From NCBI GenBank assembly GCA_964530625.1, contig CAZHAK010000008.1, positions 59,564-123,563 of the forward strand: a stretch of DNA of 64,000 nt, given 5' to 3'. The notes below the pieces were generated by a model, which saw only the letters and a list, made by a program, of their open reading frames with translations, had not been told where the DNA came from and did no database searches. Shown here piece after piece: positions 27,101 to 35,466 of the stretch. This stretch comes from JABWCQ01 sp964530625 (GTDB taxonomy: Bacteria > Electryoneota > RPQS01). Both the position numbers and the translations under genes were made by a program. Numbering within the stretch: the first letter of the stretch is position 1; each line of letters starts with the position of its first letter.

Positions 27101-27580
27101 ATTTTGTTGAATCGCAATTATCCGTCCGGCAATTGGGAATTGGTGTCGGCGGGAACAGAAAACGACGGGAGCTTGACATGGACGCCGCGCGGTCAGGTGA
27201 CGAACAGCGCGCGTATTCGACTGGCGACCGCGCTTGATCCATTGGGAACATTCGTGGACAGCGAAGCGAATTTCACGATTGACGTCAGCACGCCGGCAAA
27301 TGACGCGTTTGTGCCGGCGGAGTTTCGCGTGAGCGAAGCGTTTCCCAATCCGTTCAATCCGGTGACGAGTTTTACGCTCGACGTTCCCGGGCGGGCGCAT
27401 GTCATGGCGCAGGTGATGAATCAATTGGGTCAAACCGTCGCGACACTGCTTGACGGTTCGCGCGAGAGCGGACGCTACACATTGACCTTTGACGGCAGCG
27501 CGTTCTCGTCGGGTGTGTATTTTCTGCGCGTGGAAGCGGGCCGTTTTGCCGTAACCCGCAAACTGACTTTGCTCAAATAG
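24200..27580 (+). CDS. Large exported BNR/sortilin-type protein with C-terminal sorting domain (LLK type)
   Basis: The 1126-residue protein has a signal peptide ('ITALLTLVFGFSAFAQQ'), then a double propeller of BNR/Asp-box repeats as in sialidases and sortilin-like proteins ('SDNAGDSWYPI', 'SIDGGQSWTM', 'STNGGANFTLV', 'STDNGMTWVG', 'STDGGESWSQ', 'TEDGGSTWNIL'). Three Ig-like repeats follow, each with 'PNGGE' or 'PNGTE' and '(L)NR.YPS..W', at about 755-1035. The C terminus is a sorting domain ('VSEAFPNPFNPVT...SGVYFLRVE') ending in LTLLK. Whether it binds or hydrolyses glycans cannot be judged; the RIP motif and catalytic residues of sialidases were not seen. Confidence 0.85.
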   Translation: MIFITALLTLVFGFSAFAQQRSEINVALQLAPFKQYYDTREEWPKSHGWKPYKRYEYDVVQRAYPDGVIPAGAIWEAWQEMGRMERVALDEPWTPLGPFNHGGRTRVLRFHPNNPDIMFAGSVGGGLFRSDNAGDSWYPITDQLPNLAVGSFEISVSNPNVMYLGTGEGYFNGDGIKGIGLLKSIDGGQSWTMTGLSYNYSSGTAILKISVDPRNSDIVLASTNDGLYRSTNGGANFTLVRAGNINELKRDPQNPDVLLCAAGYPYGSTMNGVYRSTDNGMTWVGSSSGLPNSSIIGRIVLTFFPSNSLVVYAGVCGDFDYNSSQMIGIFSSVDNGQTWERMSDNDEGSHYASQGWYDMAIAVDPDDPAVVFNAGLDIYRSTDGGESWSQRSWWNHSFGQPTFSHADHHELIFHPVNGNELWNVNDGGIFVSYNNGNSWNEKNIGYSTYQYYAMGNATLDTAFALGGAQDNGTSEYDGDGDWDMVFGGDGGYCVVDYTNNNTYYVEYQNGNRFRTDNRGNSFSDINPGISGNGPWVTPIVQDPFSPSTIYTTTNGSSARVWMSPNQGRSGNWTSLGTVGNSNQVLAASPALPGRLYLGTSNTVMRYDAADGQWINVTGNMANSYVTRVTPDPFDANTVYVTKSGFSNGHVWKSTEGGTVWTDITGNLPNAPFQDIVVDLNNSAILYAGGDLGVFVTEDGGSTWNILGEGFPVVRVDDMEMQAQTGVLRVATHGRGMWEIPTGAPGFTMLYPNGTEILATGSTVTIRWSGVSIGGNVTLEINRDYPSANWQPIVSNITNDGEYAWLVTGPTTEHARFRIMHTTQGDFADTSNADTRIANPSLTIVSPNGGETVFTGVNDTIRFERTLASGMLTLELNRSYPSGAWEILSDNLSSQDYYVWRVQQPGGTLCRIRVTSNEEPWLTDVSDGDFITRAPQISLTAPNGGEVARIDEPFEIRWSAPEHSGGFRILLNRNYPSGNWELVSAGTENDGSLTWTPRGQVTNSARIRLATALDPLGTFVDSEANFTIDVSTPANDAFVPAEFRVSEAFPNPFNPVTSFTLDVPGRAHVMAQVMNQLGQTVATLLDGSRESGRYTLTFDGSAFSSGVYFLRVEAGRFAVTRKLTLLK

Positions 27581-27604
27581 TCATTCATTCAACTGGGAGG
27601 TATC

Positions 27605-28222
27605 ATGCTTCGAATTTCACTTGTTGCAGCAATGCTCGTGTTTTGTGTTTCCCTTCAGGCTGAAACACACACGGTCATATCGTCCGGTTTGACTTTCAAC
27701 CCGGCGTCGCTGATCATCAATTCAGGGGACTCCGTGCGCTGGGAGAATCAGGGCGGTTTCCACAATGCTGTGCACTTAGGTTTTCCGCCTGCGTTTACGA
27801 GCGGCGCGCCGTCATCCGCGAATTGGGTGCTTATTCATCATTTCACGGACACGGAGCTGACGTTGTACACCTATGTATGCGAAGTTCATCAGGCGCAGGG
27901 CATGGTCGGCGCGGTGACCGTGCTGGCTCCTTCTGCTGTCGGCGATCAGCCGCTGCCGCAGTCATTTTCATTAAGCGAGGCCTATCCAAATCCGTTTAAC
28001 GCCGTCTCGCATATTGAGTTGAATTTACCGGCAAGCTCGCAGGTTACGCTCGATGTCTTCAACAATCTTGGGCAGAAGGTGGCGCGCGTGTTTGACGGCG
28101 TGGCCGTGGCGGGTTCGCATCGATTTGCTCTGGATGGTTCCGATTGGTCCAGCGGGTTGTATTTTGTGCGAGCCAGCGCGCTCGGACAGACGGCGTTCAA
28201 GAAAGCCGTGTTGCTGAAATAA
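27605..28222 (+). CDS. Exported cupredoxin (blue copper) with C-terminal sorting domain (LLK type)
   Basis: The 205-residue protein has a signal peptide (about 1-20), a plastocyanin-like domain (about 20-106) and a sorting domain ending in AVLLK. The copper ligands are visible: His53 in 'GGFHNAV' and the trio Cys92, His95, Met100 in 'YVCEVHQAQGM', the type-1 copper arrangement. It is therefore probably an extracellular or surface electron-transfer protein. It begins 24 bases after the large BNR protein with a GGGAGG site and ends exactly where nth begins. Export of a cupredoxin by a type IX-like tag is unusual but the domains are clear. Confidence 0.85.
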   Translation: MLRISLVAAMLVFCVSLQAETHTVISSGLTFNPASLIINSGDSVRWENQGGFHNAVHLGFPPAFTSGAPSSANWVLIHHFTDTELTLYTYVCEVHQAQGMVGAVTVLAPSAVGDQPLPQSFSLSEAYPNPFNAVSHIELNLPASSQVTLDVFNNLGQKVARVFDGVAVAGSHRFALDGSDWSSGLYFVRASALGQTAFKKAVLLK

Positions 28223-28861
28223 ATGGCCACACAAGCCGCGCGCGCAAAGAAGATAGCCGCTGAACTGTTCAAGCTCTATCCGCAGCCTGAGTGCGCGCTG
28301 ACTCATGACGACGCTTTTCAGCTGACAGTGGCCACGATTCTCTCCGCGCAATGCACGGACGAGCGCGTGAATATGGTAACGCCGATACTCTTTAAGAAGT
28401 ATCCGACGGTGAAGAAACTCGCTGCGGCAACTCAGGAAGACATCGAAGAGATTATCAGAAGCACGGGTTTTTTTCACAACAAAGCCAGAAACATTTTGGG
28501 ATTCGCGCGCGCAATCGTAAGAGACTACGGCGGCGTTGTGCCTTCTGAGCTTTCCGAACTGGTGAAACTTCCGGGTGTCGGCAGAAAGACGGCGAACGTC
28601 GTGATGGGCACGGCCTTCGGCATTGCCTCGGGTGTCGTGGTCGACACGCACGTCATGCGGCTCTCCTATCGTATGGGCTTAACGGAATCCGAAGACGCTG
28701 TAAAGATTGAGCGCGATTTGATGAACCTATTGCCGCAGGAGTCGTGGATCAATTTTTCGCACGCGATGATCTGGCACGGCAGAAGAGTCTGTAACGCCCG
28801 CAAACCGAATTGCGCCGAATGCACGTTGGCGAAGATTTGTCCGAAGGTGGGTGTCGTGTAG
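28223..28861 (+). CDS. nth: Endonuclease III
   Basis: Nth is the base-excision-repair glycosylase/AP lyase that removes oxidised pyrimidines. The 212-residue protein has the helix-hairpin-helix 'LPGVGRKTANVV' with the catalytic Lys122, the catalytic Asp141 in 'VDTHVMRLS', and four cysteines C190-x6-C197-x2-C200-x5-C206 for the [4Fe-4S] cluster. All key residues are present. Its ATG directly follows the cupredoxin stop with no gap, so it is co-transcribed with exported-protein genes, which is probably only positional. Confidence 0.96.
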   Translation: MATQAARAKKIAAELFKLYPQPECALTHDDAFQLTVATILSAQCTDERVNMVTPILFKKYPTVKKLAAATQEDIEEIIRSTGFFHNKARNILGFARAIVRDYGGVVPSELSELVKLPGVGRKTANVVMGTAFGIASGVVVDTHVMRLSYRMGLTESEDAVKIERDLMNLLPQESWINFSHAMIWHGRRVCNARKPNCAECTLAKICPKVGVV

Positions 28862-28883
28862 TTAGAAATTGCTTTTGCTTGAA

Positions 28884-28912
28884 AAAAACCCCGGCTCATC
28901 ACCGGGGTTTTT
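28884..28912. terminator. Bidirectional intrinsic terminator
   Basis: AAAAACCCCGG...CCGGGGTTTTT with a CTCATCA loop, flanked by an A run and a T run. It sits between the convergent nth and rex genes and can end both operons. Confidence 0.9.
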
Positions 28913-28948
28913 CGTGTTTGATTCCGACAAGGAATCGCGAGGATTTTT

Positions 28949-29686
28949 CTACTGCTCTAAAATCTGTCTGGGTTTTTGTCCTTTGCTGGACAGGGCGTAG
29001 GACAGGGCTTCGATTTCAATGGCCATGTTTTCATTTCTGACCGTGACGCCTTTGGGGACAAAGATGGACGTCGGCGCGAAATTGAGGATTGCGCGAATCC
29101 CGGCGTCCACCAACTGATCCACGACTTTCTGTGCGGCAAGAGCGGGCACGGCGACGACAGCGATTTTGATGCTCTCTTCTTCAATGATTTTTTTGGCTTG
29201 GGCAAAGTCGCGAATTTTCATATCTCCCACCAATTGTCCGATCTTTTTCGGATCGCTGTCAAACACGACTTTGATGAGAAATCCTTGCTCGGCAAACTGT
29301 TTGAAGTTCACGAGCGCGTTGCCGATATTCCCGACACCGACCAAGCAGACGTTCCACGTGCGATGCAAGCCTAAAATCTTGCTGATAGCGCGGTGCAAAT
29401 CCACGACATTGTAGCCCAAGCCGCGTCTGCCGAACGCGCCGAAGAACGACAGATCCTTGCGCACCTGCGCCGCGGTTAAGCCGTTCAGTTTGCCGATTTC
29501 TTCAGAGGACACGGTAGTCTTCTCCGCGCTCAACGCATTTTGCAGCGTACGGTAGTATTTGGAAAGTCGCTTGACAGTCGCGTCGGAAACTCGATTCGAC
29601 TGTTTGGGCTTTCGAATTTTAGCCATTTTCTTGCGGCTCTTTTTGGCCTTAGTGATGATGTGCTTAGTGGCTTTTTCTGTAGCCAT
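28949..29686 (-). CDS. rex: Redox-sensing transcriptional repressor Rex
   Basis: Rex senses the NADH/NAD+ ratio and represses fermentative and respiratory genes when NADH is low. The 245-residue protein has a winged-helix domain (about 32-95, 'VSDATVKRLSKYYRTLQ', 'AQVRKDLSFFGAFGRRGLGYNV') and a Rossmann domain with 'VGVGNIG' at 117-122, followed by the family segments 'VVFDSDPKKIG' and 'ILNFAP'. The first 30 residues are an unusually Lys-rich extension; an internal Met21 (position 29626) would give a more usual length. It is the last gene after gyrA, a heme oxygenase-like gene and a sugar transferase. Confidence 0.93.
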   Translation of the reverse strand: MATEKATKHIITKAKKSRKKMAKIRKPKQSNRVSDATVKRLSKYYRTLQNALSAEKTTVSSEEIGKLNGLTAAQVRKDLSFFGAFGRRGLGYNVVDLHRAISKILGLHRTWNVCLVGVGNIGNALVNFKQFAEQGFLIKVVFDSDPKKIGQLVGDMKIRDFAQAKKIIEEESIKIAVVAVPALAAQKVVDQLVDAGIRAILNFAPTSIFVPKGVTVRNENMAIEIEALSYALSSKGQKPRQILEQ

Positions 29687-29695
29687 GTTATGCCC

Positions 29696-31153
29696 TTACA
29701 TTGCTCCCTTACCCGAAATCACGGCCACGACCGTGCGCAGCAGAATACGAACGTCCAACCAGAGACTCCAATTTTCGACATAGTATAGATCGTAAGCGGT
29801 GCGCTCTTCGATGGTCGTCTCGCTTCCGCGGAGTCCGTTCACGACCGCCCAACCCGTCAATCCGGACTTGACGCGATGACGATCCAAGTAGTTGGGAATA
29901 TACTCCGCGAACTTATAGACAAACTCCGGGCGCTCCGGGCGCGGCCCCACGAGCGACATATCGCCTCGCAAGACGCTCCAGAATTGCGGAATTTCATCCA
30001 GCGACCAACGGCGCAGAAATTTACCGACTTTCGTTACTCTCGTATCTCCTTTGACCGCCCAGACCGCGCCGGTCTTCGCTTCGGCGTCGGTACTCATCGA
30101 ACGGAATTTGATCATGTCGAATTCGTTGCCGTCCATGCCGACACGCCGCTGACGATAGAAGAGCGGCTTGCCGCTGTCCAGGAGCACGGCGACGGCAATG
30201 ATCGCATAGACCCACGAGAAGGCAATCAGAAACAGAGCCGAGCAGGCGAAATCCATAACTCTTTTGACGATATAACCCGGCCCTGCCATCGTCAATGTTC
30301 TCAGTTTCAAGACGGGCTTACCGCCAATTTCGGTGACCACTACTCTTGAGCGCACGACATCCACCGCCGACGGCACATAAAGCAATTCCAACGGCGTGCC
30401 TTCCGCGGCTTTGACGACATCACTCATGCTCGGCTCGTCTTCATTGGAGGGCGCAAGCATGACCGCGTCGAGTTCATGCTCTTGCCAAATCATTCTCAGC
30501 ATATGCACGTCGCCTAAACTTGGGCCGGTCGGCACGGGTGAGGGTCCTAACGCTCCGACTAACTCGTAACCGCGGCCAAGCTGACGCTCAAGATTATTCC
30601 ACAAACGCGCCGCTTCCGCACCCGTTCCCCAGACGGCGATGCGCTGCACGCCGACGCCTCGTTTGAACAACGACCTGCGGATACGGTGATATACGGCGCG
30701 CGCGATTACCAGATTCGGGATCATGAACGCGACCGTCAACAGAAAGACTAAACGCGAATAGCTGAATTCGCGGTAAAAGAAAATTCCCGCCATCACCAAT
30801 CCCATAGACAACACCGAGCCGCGAATGATTCGACCGATTTCGCGATCCAACGGCACGGCGGTTTCGGTGGCATAATGGTGCGACGACCAGCCGACGACGA
30901 CGTAGGTCAGTCCAAGTATTCCGCCGAAGGCAAGATACTCGAGCGCGCTGGGCACCCAGTAAGAGTGAAAAACTTCATACACGGGTCCGAAGAAGCGAAC
31001 ATAAAACGCAACCAGCGAAGCGATCAGTATCGCGATCAAGTCCATCGAGCTTCCGGCCATCGGCAGCCAAAAGCTCGCGAGCAATGAGCGCTTGCGCGAC
31101 GATCGCACAAACCGTTCTTGCTGAGTCTTGGATTTCTTGTCTGCCACGTTCAT
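29696..31153 (-). CDS. Exopolysaccharide polyprenyl glycosylphosphotransferase (WcaJ/WbaP-like)
   Basis: This 485-residue membrane enzyme loads the first sugar-1-phosphate onto undecaprenyl phosphate for exopolysaccharide or O-antigen synthesis. It has four N-terminal helices, a CoA-binding-like Rossmann middle part ('RIAVWGTGAEAARLWNN') and the C-terminal bacterial sugar transferase domain. That domain is marked by 'VKRVMDFACSALFLI', 'GKPLFYRQRRVG', 'FDMIKFRSM', 'FLRRWSLDEIPQFWSVLRGDMSLVGPRPE' and 'RHRVKSGLTGWA'. ATG 31153 was chosen because it follows the upstream stop by 13 bases; the longer frame would overlap the neighbour. No other polysaccharide genes are adjacent. Confidence 0.93.
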   Translation of the reverse strand: MNVADKKSKTQQERFVRSSRKRSLLASFWLPMAGSSMDLIAILIASLVAFYVRFFGPVYEVFHSYWVPSALEYLAFGGILGLTYVVVGWSSHHYATETAVPLDREIGRIIRGSVLSMGLVMAGIFFYREFSYSRLVFLLTVAFMIPNLVIARAVYHRIRRSLFKRGVGVQRIAVWGTGAEAARLWNNLERQLGRGYELVGALGPSPVPTGPSLGDVHMLRMIWQEHELDAVMLAPSNEDEPSMSDVVKAAEGTPLELLYVPSAVDVVRSRVVVTEIGGKPVLKLRTLTMAGPGYIVKRVMDFACSALFLIAFSWVYAIIAVAVLLDSGKPLFYRQRRVGMDGNEFDMIKFRSMSTDAEAKTGAVWAVKGDTRVTKVGKFLRRWSLDEIPQFWSVLRGDMSLVGPRPERPEFVYKFAEYIPNYLDRHRVKSGLTGWAVVNGLRGSETTIEERTAYDLYYVENWSLWLDVRILLRTVVAVISGKGAM

Positions 31154-31166
31154 GCCGGAATTTGTG

Positions 31167-31853
31167 TTACCTGCAACATGTTGCGTGCCATTTTCCAACG
31201 GCTCGAAAAGTCTCCATCGCGGCCTGAATTGCCTGCTCCTGCTCGGTCTCGCTAAGCTCGAGCGAATCAAGCCAGCCTTTGAATTTTTCCCAGTTAGGTC
31301 GCGTTTGACCCTGATCGAGATTCAAATAGGCCGCGCCGTTCTCCGGTCCGATTCCCAGATTGCCGCGCACGGCATGAGCGATATAAGCATTGCCGTTGCG
31401 TGAGCCCCGGCGCACATATTCGACACCGGCAAGCTCCGCCAGCGAGCGAATGGCCGGGAAATGGTCGGGAGTTTCGAGATCCTGTTGCTGATCCGTCAGA
31501 GCCTCTATATCCTCGCAAGCCAGCACCGACGCGTCTGCATACTCGGGCATATAGCCGTATGTCTGTAAATCGTTTTGGCGCATAAAGGATTCCACCGCGC
31601 GTAGAACGGAGAATTCAAATCCGTACGCAACTTTCAAAAACTGCAGATACGCATCACGGTAGTCTCCTCTTTGCGCTTCAGCGTCCGCGCACTCGCCGCG
31701 CACCTTCGTTACGATGCGTCGATTAACGTCTGATCCATGTTCAACTTCGTGGTGCAGCTCGGTGGTGGCCTCTTTCAGGCGCGTCGAGAGCAAACTTGCT
31801 TCAGGATTCGCAAACCCCGTATCCGCAATCGTGACTTCAGGCAAATGATGCAC
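31167..31853 (-). CDS. Biliverdin-producing heme oxygenase-like protein
   Basis: The 228-residue helical protein resembles the bacterial HemO/BphO heme oxygenases. It shows 'LSTRLKEATTELHHEVE' with His34/His35 in the place of the proximal heme ligand, 'YLQFLKVAYGFEFSVLRAVE', and 'YVRRGSRNGNAYIAHAVRGNLG', which matches the 'YV.EGS..GG..I' distal helix, then 'WEKFKGWLDSL'. It would cleave heme to biliverdin, CO and iron. The distal-helix glycines are partly changed (RNGN for LGG-like), so activity is not certain. It lies 29 bases after gyrA and upstream of the sugar transferase. No phytochrome gene is in the window. Confidence 0.78.
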   Translation of the reverse strand: MHHLPEVTIADTGFANPEASLLSTRLKEATTELHHEVEHGSDVNRRIVTKVRGECADAEAQRGDYRDAYLQFLKVAYGFEFSVLRAVESFMRQNDLQTYGYMPEYADASVLACEDIEALTDQQQDLETPDHFPAIRSLAELAGVEYVRRGSRNGNAYIAHAVRGNLGIGPENGAAYLNLDQGQTRPNWEKFKGWLDSLELSETEQEQAIQAAMETFRAVGKWHATCCR

Positions 31854-31882
31854 TATTCTTTTTCCTTTGCAATCTTGTTATG

Positions 31883-34399
31883 CTAAACATCCGTATCCAG
31901 TTCCATCTCGCCTTCGACTTCAGTTTCTTCGTTGACGATTTTTGCGATGGCGGCGACTTTGTCTCCTCCGTCAAGGCGAATGACGCGTACGCCTTGCGTC
32001 ACACGGCTCATTGTGCGAATGTCTTTGACGTTTTGACGAATGGCGACGCCTTGTTCGGTGATGATAATGAAATCGTCGTCGTCACCGACTTCTTTCATCG
32101 CGACCATTGGCCCGGTCTTCTCCGTCGTTTTCAGCGCCAGCACGCCGCCCGCGCCGCGCTTGGTCAAGCGATAGTCAGACACGTCGCTGCGCTTGCCGTA
32201 ACCTTTTTCGGTTACCGTGAGAATCGTGGAATCTCCGCGCACGACAATCATACCGACGGCTTCCGCGTGCGGTTTCAACAATACTCCGCGCACGCCTCGC
32301 GCTGTGCGGCCCATGGCTCTTGCGTCGCTTTCGTTGAAGCGGACGGCTTTGCCTTCGGTCGTGCCGATAATCACTTCATTGCTTCCGTCTGTCAGCGCCG
32401 CATCCAGCAGTTCGTCACCGTCCGCGATATTGATGGCGATGATCCCGTTCGAGCGCGGGTTTGAGAACTCGGACAAGGCGGTCTTTTTCACAGTGCCGCG
32501 CTTTGTGCACATCAGCACATAGCGATCTTCGGCAAATTCCTTGACCGTGACGTACGCTTTCACCTTTTCGTCTGCGCTGCGTTCAATCAAATTCACAAGC
32601 GCTTTGCCGCGTGTGCCGCGACCCATTTGTGGAATCTGATAAACTTTCAGCCAGTAGCACTTGCCGCGATCGGTGAAGAACAAAATATAGTCGTGCGTGG
32701 ACGCGATGAAGAGCTGCTCGACCCAATCTTCTTCCTTAGTAGTCGCGCCTTGCGAGCCGCGACCGCCGCGGCCCTGTTTGCGGAAACCGGAGACCGGGAA
32801 GCGCTTGACGTAACCCGAATGCGAAATCGTCACAACCATTTCTTCGGGCGCGATCATGTCTTCGATGGTCACTTCGGCTTCGTCTTCGACGACGTCCGTG
32901 CGGCGCTTGTCCCCGAATTTTTCTTTGATTTCTTCGAGTTCTTGTTTGACGACAGCCAAACGCAGCGCGCGGTTTTCGTCTTTTGCTAAGGGCTCAAGGT
33001 CGGCGATTTTGCCTTTGACTTCGCGGATTTCGTCGATAAGCTTCTGTCGTTCGAGTCCGGTCAGTCGCGCCAACCGCATATCCAGAATCGCCTTCGACTG
33101 TTTTTCGGACAGACCGAAGCGATCCCGCAATTCCATTCCCGCCGTGTCGGGCGACGACGCGCCGCGAATGATCTTGATGACTTCGTCAATATGATCAACG
33201 GCAATCTGTAAACCTTCCAGAATGTGCAGTCGATCCAGCGCTTGCTGAAGCTCAAATCGCACGCGCCGGAGCGTGACTTCGTTGCGGTGTTCCAAGAACT
33301 CGGAGATCATATCGCGCAACGTCAGCACGCGCGGCACTCCGCGCACGAGCGCGAGCATAATCACACCGTAGGAGTCCTGCATCGGCGTATGTTTGTACAG
33401 CGCGGCCATGATCACTTCCGGCACTGCTTCGCGTTTAAGTTCGATCACCAATCTCATCCCGTCGCGATCCGATTCGTCGCGAATATCCGCGATACCTTCA
33501 ATTTTTTTGTCATTCACAAGATCAACGATGCGCTCGATCAAGCGGGTTTTGTTGACCTGATAAGGAATTTCCGTGACGACAATTTTGGTGCGCTGATTGG
33601 ATTTTTCCGGCTGTTCGACGTTTGCTTTCGCGCGGACGACAATTTTGCCGCGGCCTGTGGTGTACGCATCGTAAATGCCCTGTTTGCCGAAGATCGTACC
33701 GCCCGTCGGAAAATCCGGAGCCGTAACAAAGTTCATTAAATCATGGGACGTCAGCGTTTCGTCGGCGATCATTGCAATGGCCGCGTCACAGACTTCCACT
33801 AAGTTGTGCGGCGGAATGCGTGTCGCCATCCCCACGGCGATACCGTCGGAACCGTTGACCAACAAGTTCGGAAACTTCGCGGGCATCACGGACGGAATCA
33901 TAATAGATTCGTCGTAGTTCGGCACGAAGTCCACGGTGTTCTTGTCGATTTCGGCCAGCATTTCTTCGGCGATGCGGCTCATGCGCGCTTCTGTATAACG
34001 CATCGCTGCCGCGCCGTCGCCGTCGACGGAACCGAAGTTGCCTTGACCGTCCACGAGCGGATAGCGCAGGCTGAAATCCTGCACCATGCGCACGAGCGTA
34101 TCGTAAATCGCCTGATCGCCGTGCGGGTGATACTTACCCATAACGTCACCGACAATACGCGCGCATTTTTTGTACGATCTTCCGGCACCCAAGCCGAGTT
34201 CGAGCATCCCGTAAAGAATGCGGCGATGTACGGGTTTCAGGCCGTCGCGCACGTCCGGCAGTGCCCGTGAGACAATCACGGACATGGAGTAGTTGATGTA
34301 CGAAGACTTCATTTCGTCTTCGACATTCACCGGGATAATACGCGAGTCGCCGTTCCCGTTGCCGGCTAAGGGTAAAGTAAGATTATCTTTGTCGGACAT
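31883..34399 (-). CDS. gyrA: DNA gyrase subunit A
   Basis: GyrA cleaves and rejoins DNA within the A2B2 gyrase. The 838-residue protein has the catalytic Tyr135 in 'AAMRYTEARM', the quinolone region 'HPHGDQAIYD' and a C-terminal beta-pinwheel with the GyrA box 'KQGRGGRGS', which marks it as gyrase rather than topoisomerase IV. The residue equivalent to Escherichia coli Ser83 is Gln96, while the Asp87 equivalent (Asp100) is kept. The acidic C-terminal tail ends 'EGEMELDTDV'. It starts a string with the heme oxygenase-like, sugar transferase and rex genes. gyrB lies 19 kb away on the same strand. Confidence 0.97.
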   Translation of the reverse strand: MSDKDNLTLPLAGNGNGDSRIIPVNVEDEMKSSYINYSMSVIVSRALPDVRDGLKPVHRRILYGMLELGLGAGRSYKKCARIVGDVMGKYHPHGDQAIYDTLVRMVQDFSLRYPLVDGQGNFGSVDGDGAAAMRYTEARMSRIAEEMLAEIDKNTVDFVPNYDESIMIPSVMPAKFPNLLVNGSDGIAVGMATRIPPHNLVEVCDAAIAMIADETLTSHDLMNFVTAPDFPTGGTIFGKQGIYDAYTTGRGKIVVRAKANVEQPEKSNQRTKIVVTEIPYQVNKTRLIERIVDLVNDKKIEGIADIRDESDRDGMRLVIELKREAVPEVIMAALYKHTPMQDSYGVIMLALVRGVPRVLTLRDMISEFLEHRNEVTLRRVRFELQQALDRLHILEGLQIAVDHIDEVIKIIRGASSPDTAGMELRDRFGLSEKQSKAILDMRLARLTGLERQKLIDEIREVKGKIADLEPLAKDENRALRLAVVKQELEEIKEKFGDKRRTDVVEDEAEVTIEDMIAPEEMVVTISHSGYVKRFPVSGFRKQGRGGRGSQGATTKEEDWVEQLFIASTHDYILFFTDRGKCYWLKVYQIPQMGRGTRGKALVNLIERSADEKVKAYVTVKEFAEDRYVLMCTKRGTVKKTALSEFSNPRSNGIIAINIADGDELLDAALTDGSNEVIIGTTEGKAVRFNESDARAMGRTARGVRGVLLKPHAEAVGMIVVRGDSTILTVTEKGYGKRSDVSDYRLTKRGAGGVLALKTTEKTGPMVAMKEVGDDDDFIIITEQGVAIRQNVKDIRTMSRVTQGVRVIRLDGGDKVAAIAKIVNEETEVEGEMELDTDV

Positions 34400-34489
34400 A
34401 TGCTAATCGTTTAGTTGCGTCTATTGACTTTGCGCTCAAACTCGTTCGTGCTTTCTCAATCACGGAATTTAATACTTTGCAAACGTTTC

Positions 34490-34948
34490 TCAAGCCGTTC
34501 TCGTCCACACAATAAAATCCGTTACGACAGGCTCAATTCCCACGTCGCGAAACAAGACTGCAATTTGTCCGCGATGATAGCTGGAGTGGTCGTGGTATTG
34601 CGTGAGAACATCGACTGGCCGAAGGACGAGCTGCTCGCCTTTCTGCGACGTGGTATCGGCGCGCGCTTCTTCTATTGGCTCGGGTAAGCTGTTCAGGTAG
34701 TCCACCCAGATTCGCTCGTTGTTCTCGATTTGTTTTTCAAGTCTTCCGGCGTCAAACGCGGGCCACCAGTTGTGCTCTTTGATGTGTTCGTTGTGGAGCC
34801 GCCGCAGCCAATACTCCGGTGTCGAACAAATGTGCGCGAAGGTATCTCTGGCTCGTTGCGGCGCATGAGTCTCCTTCTTCAGCGCGTTCAGCAAAGCGTG
34901 ATTTGCCCAAGCCTCGTGCGCGACTAAGCGGAGGAAATACTGTTTCAC
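34490..34948 (-). CDS. DinB family protein
   Basis: The 152-residue four-helix protein has the DinB metal site: His39 in 'TFAHICS' and His121/His125 in 'YHDHSSYHRGQIA'. The ending 'SSYHRGQIAVLFRDVG' is the most conserved part of the family. The substrate is unknown; relatives transfer bacillithiol or mycothiol. Its ATG overlaps the stop of the next DinB-like gene upstream by 4 bases, so both are co-translated. Confidence 0.9.
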   Translation of the reverse strand: MKQYFLRLVAHEAWANHALLNALKKETHAPQRARDTFAHICSTPEYWLRRLHNEHIKEHNWWPAFDAGRLEKQIENNERIWVDYLNSLPEPIEEARADTTSQKGEQLVLRPVDVLTQYHDHSSYHRGQIAVLFRDVGIEPVVTDFIVWTRTA

Positions 34949-35454
34949 GAATCCTCCAGAAAGTCATACCAGCCGAATTTCTCGGCGGTCATGTCCTTAA
35001 CTCGCATCACAATTTGCCCCGTATGATAAGAAAAGTGCTCGATGACGTGATAGACATCCTGCAGGATTATGACATCCTTGTTTTGGATTGTGCGGATTTC
35101 CATCAAGCAATTTGGATTCAGGTTCGCCAGCACGCCGCAGGCTTCTTTGACGGTTTGCTCAAGATCGGTCAGCAGGACGCCTTTGGTTGGGGTCAGCATC
35201 TCGTCATACGACACCCGAAACTCATACGAGCGATTGCGCACGTCCGGCACGCCTCCGCACCCGGAGACGATATGCTGACGCACGTTACCCGCCAGGTGCA
35301 GCAATAAATTCCCGACGGAATTCGAGGCCGGATTGGGCCGCGCCCAAACCTGACATTCGTCCAACCGGTAAACTGCTTCTTCTATTTTACCGTAAGACTC
35401 TTTCAGGAAGCCTTGAGTGACTTCAAGGAAGTATGCAGAAGTGGTGTTGCTCAT
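34945..35454 (-). CDS. DinB-superfamily protein (DUF1572-like)
   Basis: The 169-residue protein matches the DUF1572 branch of the DinB superfamily, with 'SVGNLLLHLAGNVRQHI' (ligand candidate His53) and 'DVYHVIEHFSYHTGQIV' (His140/His144). The reaction is unknown. It overlaps the downstream DinB gene by 4 bases and follows the small unknown gene by 12 bases. It is one of four DinB-superfamily genes in this block. Confidence 0.87.
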   Translation of the reverse strand: MSNTTSAYFLEVTQGFLKESYGKIEEAVYRLDECQVWARPNPASNSVGNLLLHLAGNVRQHIVSGCGGVPDVRNRSYEFRVSYDEMLTPTKGVLLTDLEQTVKEACGVLANLNPNCLMEIRTIQNKDVIILQDVYHVIEHFSYHTGQIVMRVKDMTAEKFGWYDFLEDS

Positions 35455-35466
35455 GTTTTGCTCATC

